The notes under the pieces were generated by a model. The model ran no database searches and was not told where the DNA came from. It was given only the letters and a program-made list of their open reading frames with translations. Both the position numbers and the translations under genes were made by a program. 64,000 bases of DNA, from NCBI RefSeq assembly GCF_026914185.1, contig NC_070562.1:6758001-6822000 (forward strand). Direction: 5' to 3'. This DNA comes from Puccinia triticina (taxonomy: Eukaryota > Basidiomycota > Pucciniomycetes > Pucciniales > Pucciniaceae). Shown one piece after another: positions 33,103 through 43,839 of this stretch. Position 1 is the first letter of the stretch. Each line of letters starts with the position of its first letter.

Positions 33103-35235
33103 TTAAACCACAGGGTTATACCTCTTCTCACTTCTGAATTTCCTGAGAAGGATAGCAGAGTCTGGGATGTCTTTCTCAAGGAGCCATTCATCATGATCAG
33201 CACTCATACCTTTGTATCTAGCTAAGTACATCATAACATCTCTGTTCTCCACTCTCAATCTCTTGTCTCTGAGAATCTTTTGTATGACTTTACTCTGAGG
33301 GGTTTTATCCATGGGGGGAATGCCAACTTTGACTTTCTGTCTCAAAGGGAACTTGTCTGGATTGGGGTCTTTGTATGGTTTCACCAAGCTGACAGGAAAT
33401 GTGGGATGTTTCCTGCTAAACTCTTCAGTCAGTATCACTTCTACAGCATTCTTCCCATGTAAAGCTTTCACAAGGAATGGTCCAGTGAAGGAGTCTCTCA
33501 TCTTCTTAGGGCCAGACAGGTTGTTGAAGTTTGCTGTGGATATTAGGACTTTATCACCAACTTTAAAAGATGGTTCTTTGTGACTCTTGTCCCATCTCTC
33601 TTTGTTGTAAGATGTAGCTTCTGTTATGCATTGCTCAGCATGTTTTCTAGCTTTCTCAAAGATCTTTCCATAGGCAAGAGCAGTAGGATGAATGTCTACA
33701 GAGTTTTGCTTCAAGAAATCCCTGGGAAGGTTTGGGATCCAGCCTTTTTCCAGGATGGCAGGAGGTTTTCCAGTGGTTGAATGTATGCTGGTGCAATATG
33801 CTAGCTCAAGGATTGGTAGCAGTGAAACCCAGTCATGAGTGTAACCATCATTGTCTTTGAATTCTAGACCATATGCACAAAACCTCCTGATCATATCTTC
33901 AAGTGTTTGAATCATCCTTTCAGCTAATCCATCAGTCTGAGGGTGGTAAGCAGTGGAGAAGGAGAGTTTTGTTCCTAACATGCTATGTAAGCCAGTCCAG
34001 AATTCAGATGTGAACTTAGGGTCTCTATCAGAGATGATGATTCTGGGGATGCCAGTCCTAGGCATTACTCTGTTCCAAAACAGTATGGCAGTGTCCATGG
34101 CAGAGTCATCCTTGAAGCAGGGTACAAATATAGGGGTCTTAGAGTATCTGTCCACTATTACCAGACAAGCATTGAAACTAGCAGCTCCTCCCGGGGACAA
34201 GGAAGTTACCCAATCCATGTTAATCACATCCCATGGCTTTGAAGGTTCTTCAATTTTCATGAGCAGTCCAAATCTTTTGCCTGTGGCTTTATTTGCTTTC
34301 TGACATCTATCACAGGAAGAGCAGTATTCACCAGTGTCTTGTCTCCAGTTAGCCCACCAAGCAGTATCAGCTACTTTTTCTAAAGTTCTATCTTCAGAAA
34401 GGTGACCAGAGTAGACACTGTCATGGCATTCATGCAAGATGGTGTTGATACTTTCTTTGTCAGCTAGGACTAGGACAGAGTTGTGTTTCTCTCTGAAGTA
34501 GATGAGGCCATCAAATATAGAGAATCTTCCTTCATCATATAGCTTTCTCCAAGGATCTTGTAAAGAATTTTTTAGTTGGGCATCTTTAGCATCCTTCAAC
34601 AAAAGTTCATCCAATATGGTAGTGTTCTTTTCTTGCTTGTAGCCTTCTCTCACTGAGTCAAAGAACTCATTCTTGAAAGTAGAGACATGTATGCCCATGA
34701 TGGGGAATCTATCATCATCCTTGTCTTCTGGGTCATAAGCAGGGTTACTAGGATCATTTGGCAAAGCCCATCTGCTCAATCCATCAGCATTCTTGTGAAT
34801 ATTCCCATCTCTGTGGATTATGGTCATATTGCCTCTGTATTCCTGAATAGCAATCTGCCACCTGAGCATATGTCTGTTGGGAGTCTTCATGTTCAGCAGT
34901 GATTTCAAAGCTGTGCAATCTGTTACAACATGAAAGACACTGCCATCTAAGTAGTAATGGAGTTTTTCCAGGGCCCAAACCAGACATACGCATTCAAGTT
35001 GACTAGCACCATATCTTGTTTCACTGTCCTTCAGTTGTCTGGATATGAAAACAATGGGTCCTTCTTTTCTCACTCCATCAATGACTTGGACTTGATGTAA
35101 AGCAGCACCTAGACCAGTCATGCTAGCATCTACATATAGTGTGAAGGGATGGGCCCAGTCAGGAAACAGTAGCAATGGAGCTGTGGTCAGTTTCTCTTTT
35201 AACAAGTTGTAGGCTACTATTCTATGATGGGTCAT
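33103..35235 (-). CDS. pol 3' part: RNase H, integrase, chromodomain (710 aa)
   Basis: The N-terminal RNase H domain includes [16 protein letters not shown] and [14 protein letters not shown]. Then come the integrase HHCC finger (H..H with CSSCDRC) and the DDE core: [24 protein letters not shown] and [24 protein letters not shown]-like region follows ([11 protein letters not shown]). A C-terminal chromodomain-like segment ([20 protein letters not shown]) ends near residue 700. It should process and integrate element DNA, and chromodomains usually steer integration to marked chromatin. It is in the same frame as the upstream polyprotein, separated by 36 codons containing two stops. So this is not an independent gene but the tail of one pol. 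Confidence 0.9.
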   Translation of the reverse strand: MTHHRIVAYNLLKEKLTTAPLLLFPDWAHPFTLYVDASMTGLGAALHQVQVIDGVRKEGPIVFISRQLKDSETRYGASQLECVCLVWALEKLHYYLDGSVFHVVTDCTALKSLLNMKTPNRHMLRWQIAIQEYRGNMTIIHRDGNIHKNADGLSRWALPNDPSNPAYDPEDKDDDRFPIMGIHVSTFKNEFFDSVREGYKQEKNTTILDELLLKDAKDAQLKNSLQDPWRKLYDEGRFSIFDGLIYFREKHNSVLVLADKESINTILHECHDSVYSGHLSEDRTLEKVADTAWWANWRQDTGEYCSSCDRCQKANKATGKRFGLLMKIEEPSKPWDVINMDWVTSLSPGGAASFNACLVIVDRYSKTPIFVPCFKDDSAMDTAILFWNRVMPRTGIPRIIISDRDPKFTSEFWTGLHSMLGTKLSFSTAYHPQTDGLAERMIQTLEDMIRRFCAYGLEFKDNDGYTHDWVSLLPILELAYCTSIHSTTGKPPAILEKGWIPNLPRDFLKQNSVDIHPTALAYGKIFEKARKHAEQCITEATSYNKERWDKSHKEPSFKVGDKVLISTANFNNLSGPKKMRDSFTGPFLVKALHGKNAVEVILTEEFSRKHPTFPVSLVKPYKDPNPDKFPLRQKVKVGIPPMDKTPQSKVIQKILRDKRLRVENRDVMMYLARYKGMSADHDEWLLEKDIPDSAILLRKFRSEKRYNPVV

Positions 35236-35343
35236 CTCATATATGATATCAATCCTTGTCAGTTCAGTTAGAGGTTTTGCTATCTCTGCAAACTTCTCAA
35301 TGTGTTGTCTTCAGTAGCCAGCAAAACCAAGAAATGATTGCAT

Positions 35344-38300
35344 TTATTTTCTACTACTAGGCACAGGCTTTTGGAGGACAGCAGCTACTTTATTCTGATC
35401 TATTCCTATGGCAATGCCAGAGACAAGATGGCCCAGAGCTTTGATCTGATCAAATCCAAAGTTACACTTCTTCAAGGAGATTTTCATGTTCATGTTAATG
35501 ACAACTTTCAGGATCCTGTCTATCCTATTGAGGTGTTCCTCCCAAGTGTTGGACATAATGATGATATCATCAATGTAGATAATGACCCACTTCTCATCAA
35601 TTTCCTTTCTAAACTCAATGTCCATCATTCTCTGGAAATGAGAGGGGGCATTCTTGATCCCAAAGGGCATTCTCAGGTACTCATAGATTCCTTTGTGCAT
35701 GATAATCCTGAGTAGATGTCTGGAATCTTCTGCAATGACATTCTGGTGAAAACCTTTGAGTACATCCATACTAGTCAGATACTTAGCTTTGGCCAGGTTG
35801 TTCAGAGTCTCACTGATCTTGGGAATGGGATACCTGTCTGAAGCAGTGTAGGAATTCAATGCCCTGAAGTCTCCTACCATTCTGGACTTTCCATTGTGCC
35901 AGGCAATGATTACAGGAGTAGTGATCTCAACTACTTCATTATGACCAACTTTCCTTAGAACATTCAGGTTTACTAGTTCTTCAATGTGTTGCTCAAGAGC
36001 TTCTCTGCTTTTGGGGCTGGCAGGATAAGGAGGTCTTCTGAGGAGAGGAGGATAGGGTCTCTCAGTTGTCAACTTGATATGAACTTCATGACCCTTAATG
36101 GAACCAAGGGGCTGGTTGGTGTTGGAGAAGGCAAGGTTGTTATTGTAAAGGACTTCAAACAGCTTCTCTTTTTGCTCAATAGTCAACTTATCGCTGAACT
36201 TGGCTTCACAGAGTTCTTCTGTAATAAATTTCTGCAGTTGAGGAAGGGACTTCTTTACAGCAGAAATTTCATTGGAAGGGCTCATTTTCTCTAGATGATG
36301 AGACTTAAAGCTGAATTTCTTCCTCTTGTTCTCATTTCCAATGGTGAAGAATCTCTCTTTGCTGTTTGTGATGTCAAAGCCATAAAGAGACATGTAATCA
36401 TTTCCAAGGATAAGATAGTTAATTCTTGCATTTTTCATGACTACAAATTCTGCCAGGATTCTAATGGAACCTTTAGTGTGAGGAAAAATCAAAGCCATTT
36501 CTATTATGCCCATTGGCTGTAATTGGTCACTACAGCTGTGAAATTTAGCATGGTTAATTGGCATGAGTTTGTTTTCCCATTCTGGTAATATAGAACCTAG
36601 CAATTTGTTGCTGATAATTGAGCAAGAAGCTCCACTATCAAGAAGACATGATTGTTCTCTGGATTCAATGAGGACAGTAGTGAGATTTGCTTTTCCAGTA
36701 AGATGAGCTTTTCCTCTATCAGGTTTACATTTCATCAGTCTAGCATCCTCTATGTGGGAAGATTGGCAGGATTTGTCCCAGGTCTGGGGTTGATGAGTTT
36801 CAGCTTGAATTTCAGCAATGGAGAAGTCTTGGTTTATCTCACACTCTACAGCATGTGCTCCAAAATCAAAATCAACTAAGGGGTCATAATTGGCACCATT
36901 TCCATTGTCCATGGCAAGGATCATGTGATTGGTTCTATGATTCTCTTCTTCTTCATCTAGTTCTGATTCAGACTTGTGTGGTTCACCTTGATCTTTTCCA
37001 TTGTCACTCTTGGGATCATCATCATCATCTATTCCTACATTATTAATTCTGCTCTTCTTCTTAGGGCATTCCCTGGAGAAGTGGCCAGTTTGTTTGCAGA
37101 AATGACAGATGAGTTTTTCTTTCTCAGGGGCAGAGACAGGATTCCTCTTAGTGGAGGAGTCAGTTGGCTTATCAGTTTTCTCAGGGGCAGTATTGTTTCT
37201 CCATTGGGATCTATTAGGAGTGTTATAATTGTTTGTCACAGGTTTGTTCCTTTTCATGACTCTGTCTATGACTTCTTCAGCAATTATAACCATATCCTCA
37301 AAACTCATTTCAGTAGCATCTCTTTTGTATCTGCTTTTAATAGCATGCTCAAGATTTGGAGGGCATTGCTTCAAGAGTTTTTCACAAATAAGATACTCAC
37401 TGAGTTCAGGTTGATAAGCCTTCAGTCTTTCTCTCTGATTACCAAACCATTTATGGATTTTCCTCCCATCATAGGCAAAGTGATCATTCTCAAACTCTTG
37501 TTGCATTTTCCATTTCCAGTTCTCAGTACCAAACTTGTTCCTGATGGCATTCTTCCACCAAGCCCAAGATTTGTTCCCATACTGATCTCTGATGCCTAGG
37601 TACCAATTCCTTGCAGTGTCAGTTAACAGGATTGTTAATCTACTGATTATCATGTTATCCAGCATCAAGTAGTCTCTGGCCAAGATATCAGTGTTTTTAA
37701 TCCAAAGTTCATGATTGTAAGGCAATTCTCCAGAAAATTTCTCCCAGTCTCCATTTTTGGGGATACCTTTCCACAACTCCTTCCTCATTTCAAAGTCTAT
37801 TGCTCCATGATCAATGTAGGGGAATTCCTCTTGGGTCTTAGCATCAGGAGTATTGCTAGCAGACTTAGGAAATTTATCTCTTGGAGGTCTCTGGGGTTCA
37901 GGAGTAGGAATAGGAGGAGGTGGTCTGTGTTCCTGTTGGTGCTCATGGTGTATATTCTGGAAGGGATTATTGTATAAGAGATGAGGGGGTTGGTCTCTGT
38001 CATCTGGTATTAACACGGAATCCAGCTTTGAGCTCACAGTGTTTACTACAGAAGATATGTCACTGAATCTTCTCTTAGATTGTTCAAATCTATTATGCTC
38101 ATTGGCATGAAGGTCATTGATCTGATTACCAATGGAAGTAAGATTGTTGCTCACTTTCTCTTCAAAATCTTTCAGATTTTGGCCAATTGTCCCCATGTTA
38201 GAATGACATTGTGATTCATTTACCAGAATTAAATCTTGAACTGTCTCAAACTTATCATCTATGTGTTTCTTCAGTTGCTCTAACACATTGTTATTCACTA

Positions 38301-38781
38301 TGGACTTCTCTCTGGCACTTTCACCTATGTTGTTCAGGATTTGATCAAGCAGAAAGGGAATGAATTCATTTTTAAACAGATCAAGAATGGACTGATTCAG
38401 GACATCTTTAAAATTGCTGACACAAGATTCAAGAAGAGTACCAGGAATGGTTTCAACAGTACCAGATAATTCAGAGAGGAATTTAGAGAACAGGACTTGT
38501 AATTTTTCTTCTAGAAACAAAGGACCATTTCTAGACATTTCAGAGTTAAGATTATTGAGGAAAAATTCTCTATTTGAAGGATCAGAGAGATTGTCAATAT
38601 CTAAACTGAGGCCTAATGGGGAATCACTACTTAAAGAGCTTTTAGGTAAAGATTCATCTAATAAGGGCCTCTCCCTCTGGCTCTCCCTCGTCCATAGCCT
38701 CTCCTCACTCCTCGTGTGGCTCTCATCAGGTATTCTCCTATTTCTAGAACTCTCTGAGTGTCGTCCTGAGGGCGTCTCCAA
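35344..38781 (-). CDS. gag-protease-RT polyprotein (1145 aa before stop)
   Basis: Order by residue: a helical gag-like region (1-300), the gag capsid-like block (about 330-520, WEKFSGELPYNHELWIK), a CCHC zinc knuckle at about 559-572 (CHFCKQTGHFSREC), the aspartic protease motif LLDSGAS near 713, and RT from about 900 with MRMPFG-like LRMPFGIKNAPSHFQ and the YIDD active site near 1069. It ends at a TAA (35344..35346) inside the connection to RNase H. Ten codons later a TGA (35311..35313) follows, after which the same frame is open to the integrase. The expected pattern (FLGFAGY.RQHI) around the stops shows they are point mutations. The ATG at 38779..38781 overlaps the preceding frame by 124 bp. 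Confidence 0.92.
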   Translation of the reverse strand: METPSGRHSESSRNRRIPDESHTRSEERLWTRESQRERPLLDESLPKSSLSSDSPLGLSLDIDNLSDPSNREFFLNNLNSEMSRNGPLFLEEKLQVLFSKFLSELSGTVETIPGTLLESCVSNFKDVLNQSILDLFKNEFIPFLLDQILNNIGESAREKSIVNNNVLEQLKKHIDDKFETVQDLILVNESQCHSNMGTIGQNLKDFEEKVSNNLTSIGNQINDLHANEHNRFEQSKRRFSDISSVVNTVSSKLDSVLIPDDRDQPPHLLYNNPFQNIHHEHQQEHRPPPPIPTPEPQRPPRDKFPKSASNTPDAKTQEEFPYIDHGAIDFEMRKELWKGIPKNGDWEKFSGELPYNHELWIKNTDILARDYLMLDNMIISRLTILLTDTARNWYLGIRDQYGNKSWAWWKNAIRNKFGTENWKWKMQQEFENDHFAYDGRKIHKWFGNQRERLKAYQPELSEYLICEKLLKQCPPNLEHAIKSRYKRDATEMSFEDMVIIAEEVIDRVMKRNKPVTNNYNTPNRSQWRNNTAPEKTDKPTDSSTKRNPVSAPEKEKLICHFCKQTGHFSRECPKKKSRINNVGIDDDDDPKSDNGKDQGEPHKSESELDEEEENHRTNHMILAMDNGNGANYDPLVDFDFGAHAVECEINQDFSIAEIQAETHQPQTWDKSCQSSHIEDARLMKCKPDRGKAHLTGKANLTTVLIESREQSCLLDSGASCSIISNKLLGSILPEWENKLMPINHAKFHSCSDQLQPMGIIEMALIFPHTKGSIRILAEFVVMKNARINYLILGNDYMSLYGFDITNSKERFFTIGNENKRKKFSFKSHHLEKMSPSNEISAVKKSLPQLQKFITEELCEAKFSDKLTIEQKEKLFEVLYNNNLAFSNTNQPLGSIKGHEVHIKLTTERPYPPLLRRPPYPASPKSREALEQHIEELVNLNVLRKVGHNEVVEITTPVIIAWHNGKSRMVGDFRALNSYTASDRYPIPKISETLNNLAKAKYLTSMDVLKGFHQNVIAEDSRHLLRIIMHKGIYEYLRMPFGIKNAPSHFQRMMDIEFRKEIDEKWVIIYIDDIIIMSNTWEEHLNRIDRILKVVINMNMKISLKKCNFGFDQIKALGHLVSGIAIGIDQNKVAAVLQKPVPSSRK

Positions 38782-39863
38782 TTCCTCCCTGATCCTCTCC
38801 AGTTGTTTTGAGGAGGAGGGGGGTTGTGGCCTGCGAATTCTTGCGGCATTTGCGGATAAAGGGGTGGATTGTAGCCGCCAGTTTGAAGATGCGGGCTGGG
38901 GCGGAATAACTGAACCACCTCTCGCGGTATAGAAGCTGGTGGTGGCCTCACTTGGAGCGTCTGCGGCGGTGGCGGCGGCGGCAAAGGAGTTCCTTGGTAA
39001 TGTTGGCTCTCTAGGCGCGGCTGGGATTGATGCTGCGGTTGAAACTGAGCCTGGTTGGAGGGGATAGGACCCTGGAACTCCTGCGCTATAGCTCGTAGTT
39101 GAGAACCCGTGGGTTCCGGCGTTGGCGTTGCTAGAATGGGTTGCTGACTGGCGTGCGGCACTAAGGCTAGCTGCGAATGAGGCCGGGATACTTGCGCCGT
39201 GGAATTCTGCGGACCTAGGCCGTTGTTCTGGTTCATTAGAGAGGCTTCCAGGTTGTGTAGCTCATCTCTGGGTATCCATTCTTGACAGAGACGGATACCG
39301 TCGTTCCTCCCAACTAGTTCTATTATCATTTCCTGCGTCATAGAGGCTTGGGAGAGGAGGCGCCTCATGGTTAACGTGTTCTGCGCCTCCCTGGCGCGAA
39401 CAAATAGGTCGAATTGTTCGTTGAACATGCTGATGAGGCTGGAAAGCTCTTCCTCTTCCGGGATAAGGTCCATGGGACCGGAGGACGCCTCCCGTCGAGG
39501 GCTCTGAGTGTACGGAAGGAGGGCTAGATTGGGCGGCGCCGTGGATCTCATGCCCTCTGGGTTGGTAGGCTGGGAGGGCGGTTGACTCGTTGGAGGAAGG
39601 TTCACCGTCAAGTCTATCTGCTCCCTGTCGATAGGCTGCGGAACCGGCGTGGATCTGCTCGACGCTAGGGCTATGGATGTTTCCCTTGGCTGGTATAGGG
39701 CCGGAGGGATCCCGGTATCTGGGGGGAGCGGCTCCTCTTCCGGGAGCTTGAGGAAATCCTCCTGTAGTTCCGGCAAGGCTGCTTCTAGCCCTTCGAAGCC
39801 GTTCTTCGGCGGCTGGGCTAAGACGGTACCGGTGGCGGAGCTCTTCAGAGAGGTCTCGGCCAT
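38658..39863 (-). CDS. retrotransposon upstream ORF, Pro/Gln-rich with RG tail (401 aa)
   Basis: Acidic, proline-rich N-terminus; a possible helical segment near residues 135-200 (LSSLISMFNEQFDLFVRARE); a long Gln/Pro-rich middle; and a C-terminal arginine-glycine tail (RRGYGRGRARGRGPY) that could bind RNA. It lies between the first short ORF and the gag frame, overlapping gag in the -1 frame. Its start region may be spliced to the preceding ORF, as a GTATTT donor and CACCTTAG acceptor join them in phase. I know no family for it; a gag N-terminal domain is the simplest guess. Confidence 0.6.
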   Translation of the reverse strand: MAETSLKSSATGTVLAQPPKNGFEGLEAALPELQEDFLKLPEEEPLPPDTGIPPALYQPRETSIALASSRSTPVPQPIDREQIDLTVNLPPTSQPPSQPTNPEGMRSTAPPNLALLPYTQSPRREASSGPMDLIPEEEELSSLISMFNEQFDLFVRAREAQNTLTMRRLLSQASMTQEMIIELVGRNDGIRLCQEWIPRDELHNLEASLMNQNNGLGPQNSTAQVSRPHSQLALVPHASQQPILATPTPEPTGSQLRAIAQEFQGPIPSNQAQFQPQHQSQPRLESQHYQGTPLPPPPPPQTLQVRPPPASIPREVVQLFRPSPHLQTGGYNPPLYPQMPQEFAGHNPPPPQNNWRGSGRNWRRPQDDTQRVLEIGEYLMRATRGVRRGYGRGRARGRGPY

Positions 39864-39947
39864 TTCTAAGGTGAGGAGGCATGATGATTATGTGTAAGAA
39901 GGGAGGGTAATTAAGCGGTAAAATTGAGGATTAAGAGTTTTTCAAGG

Positions 39948-40400
39948 TTAAATACCTGAAGATTTGGAATTAGTGGAAATCCTTTTGCTTTTCCTAGTAG
40001 TAGAAGACGCTTTCTTCTTGTTTTCTCTTGCACTTGACTTCGCTGAGGGATTAGAAGTCCACTCGGCTATGTTGACGGGAGCTACGGTCTTCTTTCGTCG
40101 AGTTTTCGGCGCTTTTGCGGTAGCTATAGGGGTCCACGACGTGCTACTGATTAAGTTGCCGTTACACGGATCTGCTACTACTCTATCGTCGTAGTTTTCG
40201 TCGTCTGCGCTAGTCTGCGCCGTTAAGAATTTTTTTACGGTCAACTGCGGCAATTGTAGATAAGAAGCAGGAGAATCTTTTGAGCGTACTCCGTTTTTCG
40301 CTATCTCTTCTTGATCCGAAGATATAGAGGGTTCTGGGGAGGATAAGTCCAACGAAGGGATAAATAGCGGCGCGGAGGAGTCGCAATTCTGCACTTTCAC
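39948..40400 (-). CDS. retrotransposon first ORF, basic tail (150 aa)
   Basis: First open frame after the 5' LTR and leader. Ser/Pro-rich N-terminus, lysine-rich C-terminus (KSSARENKKKASSTTRKSKR). It is in the same frame as the 401-aa ORF, and the interval holding the stop codons has plausible intron ends, so the two may form one protein of about 550 residues. Function unknown. Confidence 0.5.
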   Translation of the reverse strand: MKVQNCDSSAPLFIPSLDLSSPEPSISSDQEEIAKNGVRSKDSPASYLQLPQLTVKKFLTAQTSADDENYDDRVVADPCNGNLISSTSWTPIATAKAPKTRRKKTVAPVNIAEWTSNPSAKSSARENKKKASSTTRKSKRISTNSKSSGI

Positions 40401-40626
40401 GAGTACACAGGGCGTAAAAAAAATTTTTCAAGGGTTCAGTTAGGAAATTTATCAATATAAAAGTAATTTTGGATAATTTTAGAAGAATTTTAGCGTTAGT
40501 AGGATATGTAGAAAATTTTTTAAAGTGAATTTTTTCGAATTTTTAAGAGTTTTTTGTTTGATTTGGTCAGGATGATCAGTCCTTTGGCTTTATAGCAGTC
40601 TAGAATTATGAAAGGTGAGTAATTTT

Positions 40627-40642
40627 CCCGATGAGGCCCCCA
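40627..40642 (-). other. primer binding site
   Basis: Two bases inside the 5' LTR the coding strand reads TGGGGGCCTCATCGGG. Its complement ends CCCCCA, as expected for a tRNA 3' end. I cannot name the tRNA. Confidence 0.55.
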
Positions 40643-40644
40643 AT

Positions 40645-41611
40645 TGTGAGCCTGGGTCTCTATAGTGACCACAGGACACAAGAAATGGGGGGGCAATGAT
40701 TGGATTTCTTGGGATAAAGAAACTAAAACTATAAGAGAAAAAGAGAAAGAGAAAGGGAAACCAAGCAAGATAAGGAAGAAGAGAAGTACTAGGTTATTCT
40801 AGTGGGAATGCACGTCCACTGGCAATGCTACTCTTCTGAAGAGTGCTGCTTATCTGTGCTAGAAGTGCTACAGCTTCCTCTCAGGAGGGTATCTGGATTA
40901 GATAAGTTTAAACCAGCCACAGTTTTTTAGACTTACCTCTGGACAGTCAAGGTTCTTAATGGGAAACCTGAGGGACAGCCCTGCAACCTAGATTTGTGGC
41001 AAAGGCCAAGTGATAACAAGGGACAGCCCTGTGATCAAGATAGAGGCAAAGGCCTGTAGATTTGGAGGGACAGCCCTGTGATCAAGAAGGAGGCAAAACC
41101 AGAAGAAAGAGCAGATCAAGCAAGACACAGAGTTGTACCTCTGAGATAAACAAGGTTCAGTGAAAGAGGTTACTTACTGTCAATATCCTAGGCGCCTGTG
41201 ACGGTAGGTATACTGGGAGTATAGTAGGCTCTTTGGTGGTAATCCTGGAGTTATCTGGGTGGTGGTTCTGGTGTGCTGAAGTCTGTAGATCCGCCTCAGG
41301 CAAGGGGGATCCTGACTACGAAAATTTTCACAGTTTGCTTATGTAATTTACATATGTACATGTGGTTTGGCGCGCCTGGTAGCGCTGACACGTCACAACT
41401 GCGCAAGCGCGCCACAACTCAATAACTCAGGGAAGGAGTATAGTTGCAATGAATCAATAAGTTGTAACTAGGGTTAAAATTGCATGAGGAAACAGAACAT
41501 GAAGTCAAAACAAGGTTATCTCTTAAGATGAAAAAGATATAAAGTAATTTATATGTAACAAAGGTAGAACAGGCAGCTTTTAGGTCAGCTGTGATGGCTC
41601 TAAGGCTGACA
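40645..41611 (-). repeat. 5' LTR
   Basis: 967 bp, same ends as the 3' LTR; followed on the plus strand by the ATGGT target duplication (41612..41616). Confidence 0.93.
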
Positions 41612-41619
41612 ATGGTGAA

Positions 41620-41870
41620 GAGCTTAAAAGGCAGATAGTTTGGCCGTGAGTTGACTCCCCAGGCGATTGGCAATGCTGCACTTCCAGCTATCCATCGTCC
41701 TCAACCCCTCCGCTGTTGCATGTGCGCAGTCTGAGGGGCAAAGAGTGGGCCCCCCACGGGTCTGCAGCCTTTGCTGCGGGCCGGGGGCCTTCACGTCCAT
41801 CACTTTTGACCTGTGCGCTTGACGCGGGCTGGGTGTTGAGCCTGTGGGCACGGCTTTGCCGCTGTTGGAA
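41620..41870 (+). repeat. dispersed repeat R2, copy 1
   Basis: Shares with 45830..46060, in the same orientation, 'ccccaggcga', 'gctgttgca..tgcgcagtc', 'gtgggcccccc' and 'gggtgttg'. Similarity is about 250 bp long. No coding frame is conserved between the copies. Confidence 0.6.
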
Positions 41871-41878
41871 GCAGCAAT

Positions 41879-41926
41879 GGGTAGTTACGTTACGTTATTC
41901 ACGTAATTTGGGTAACATAACTACCC
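41879..41926. repeat. hairpin of TTACGT-rich sequence
   Basis: 'gggtagttacgtt' and 'taacataactaccc' pair around a short loop. Further 'gttacgttatttgtaac' pairs follow up to about 41965. Confidence 0.6.
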
Positions 41927-41965
41927 TTGTTACCCGCAGCTGCCTGTTACGTTATTTGTAACGGG

Positions 41966-42640
41966 GTCTTTGCAGGCCTTGCGTGTAACGTGAAGGGCTC
42001 TTTTTCATGCTTCAAGAGGTTCACATTATTCATATTTGTGTCAGTTTTTAATGTCTGCCGCAGGTGGAGTTGAATATTCAAGTTTTTCTCCAATTGATAT
42101 TCAGGGTTTTAATTTATGCTGTTCCGAATTTTTCTTTGTTTCCCACAGTGAGTGTTGAGGGGGACCAGTCTGTTCTTTCCTTTTTATTTTTCATGATCCC
42201 CACCAAACCATCCAAACTGTTTCTGAGCTTCCAACCTTGGTGTTTTCTTGTGAAATCAAACCCCCAACCAAGCTATCAACTATTTGTCTGCCTCATCATC
42301 TGGAATTACACAGAGGGCAGCCTAAACAGAATTTTTTGCCTTCTCCCGACTGCCTCTGCCTAGGAAAATATAGAAATAAAGGTTGCTCTTAGTCAGAACT
42401 TTCCAATTCCACCTTCTTCAAGAATGTTTGCTGTGATTGAGTGATTATTGATGATGCCCCCTTTGCACCACTACTTTCCACTAACATTTAGCTCTCTGCA
42501 ATGAGCCTGATCTTTATTGTAATTATCTGCGTGTGGTCAGGCTCTGCAATCCGCAAGCACCAAGTCTGCAATAGCAAGTAGAATAAGGGTAATGCCTGTC
42601 CATATAAACCACCACAACATATGGAGTCTCATAGCAGCCA
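41966..42640. other. gene-free interval
   Basis: AT-rich; one open frame (42064..42363) has no recognisable features. Confidence 0.25.
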
Positions 42641-42643
42641 AAC

Positions 42644-42727
42644 ACTTCTGTAGCCTAGTTGTTAAACAAAGAACTCTAGTACGTTCCAGCATAGCTGGTT
42701 TTGTGAGTTTGAATCTCACCAGACCCA
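42644..42727 (+). tRNA. tRNA-Leu-like sequence, SINE head or pseudogene
   Basis: An A-box TAGCCTAGTTGTTAA, an anticodon-arm-like GAACTCTAGTACGTTC (loop containing TAG) and a perfect variable-arm hairpin CAGCATAGCTG come first. A T arm/B-box GTGAGTTTGAATCTCAC follows, all in the order of a class II tRNA. The acceptor 3' half (cagaccc) pairs poorly with the 5' side. I read it as tRNA-derived, not a working gene. Confidence 0.45.
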
Positions 42728-42729
42728 TC

Positions 42730-43839
42730 TCTATTTTACACTCTCTGCAACAGCTGCCTGAGTTTCAATTCTCAGAGGAGCTGTGCTCTTCTGCTTGTGA
42801 ATTTACCAAAGCTCTAAACAGTAAAGCAAAAAAGAAGCCTTGGTCTCTAGTAAATATTTTAAGCGCATGCACATTGCAATCCATCTTGTCATTGTAGGGC
42901 AGATTTAAAACATGAAGCAGAAAACAATGATACAATCCGTGCCATGGTACAATTTGCTTTAAATATGTGTGTTTTATAGATTCATGGTTTCATCATCACA
43001 CTAGAGGCCAAGGCGGCTGCGCCGCTGCAGATCTCATGGCAAGTGTCAGGCCAACTCTGGTTTAACGTTAGCTGAGATAATGAATCTGGTACCATGGTCA
43101 TATCTCATAAATGTTTGCTGTGTTTCCCCTGCTTCTACCAGTAACAGCGGTGCACTACGAATAATCAAATTATCTCCCAAAACCCACATGACCATTTCAA
43201 CTATGGTATCATTGCAAAAGGTTTGAAGCTGTAACCTCAAATTGTTTTACTACTTGATCTCAATTTGATGAAATTTTTTTATGCACATATAAATGTAAAG
43301 TGTAAGGCAAGCTCACACTTTCAATGCCAGTTCCTGCAATTCCAACCATCCTTACCCCAGAAATTAGCCCAATTGAGGTGTTCCTTCCTGTTAAATCGGT
43401 TGATTGACAAGAAAAATTTCATTATTGCACTGGGAATTCAGTTCAAATCAGCATTGCATGTACCTTGTGTGCATTACCTCAGGCAATAAACTTATTCAAA
43501 TTTAATTTTGTGATTTGATTAATTCAAAACTTGAGCCAAATTGGCTCATTTCTTGTTGGGGTTTTGGAATTTGGCTACAGCACTGCCTTGATTTATCTTC
43601 TTGTTGTTTCCTTTTGACTGTAGCTGCCTGTTTGAACTCCCTTTTACAGTAGAAAGGCCCTAACACTTCACAATTACCAATTGCAAAAGAGTGATGTTAT
43701 GGTAATGATTGGTCAATTGATCTCCATCACAACAGTTTTTTTTTTTTAAAAAAAAAACATCATTTTAAGCCTCATTGTACACTGCATTTAGTTTGTTTTT
43801 AGGGGAATTTTAGGTATTCTTCATGTAACCAGATCACCA
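42730..43839. other. gene-free interval
   Basis: Only short open frames without family features. A poly-T/poly-A junction near 43737..43760 could be a small hairpin. Nothing else seen. Confidence 0.25.

Larger units (their letters stand above)
32099..41611 (-). mobile_element. complete Ty3/Gypsy chromovirus LTR retrotransposon (9.5 kb)
   Basis: Two LTRs (966 and 967 bp, starting TGTCAGCC and ending GGCTCACA on the coding strand) are flanked by a perfect 5-bp duplication ATGGT (32094..32098, 41612..41616). A PBS-like and a polypurine-like tract sit at the expected places. The domain order gag, protease, RT, RNase H, integrase, chromodomain defines a Ty3/Gypsy chromovirus. LTR similarity is high over most of their length, implying fairly recent insertion. 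Two in-frame stops break pol, so this copy is probably not autonomous. Confidence 0.95.

Noticed and set aside
35338..38003. Plus-strand frames opposite the retrotransposon polyprotein
   Set aside because: Antisense shadows of the gag-pol frame, no motifs.
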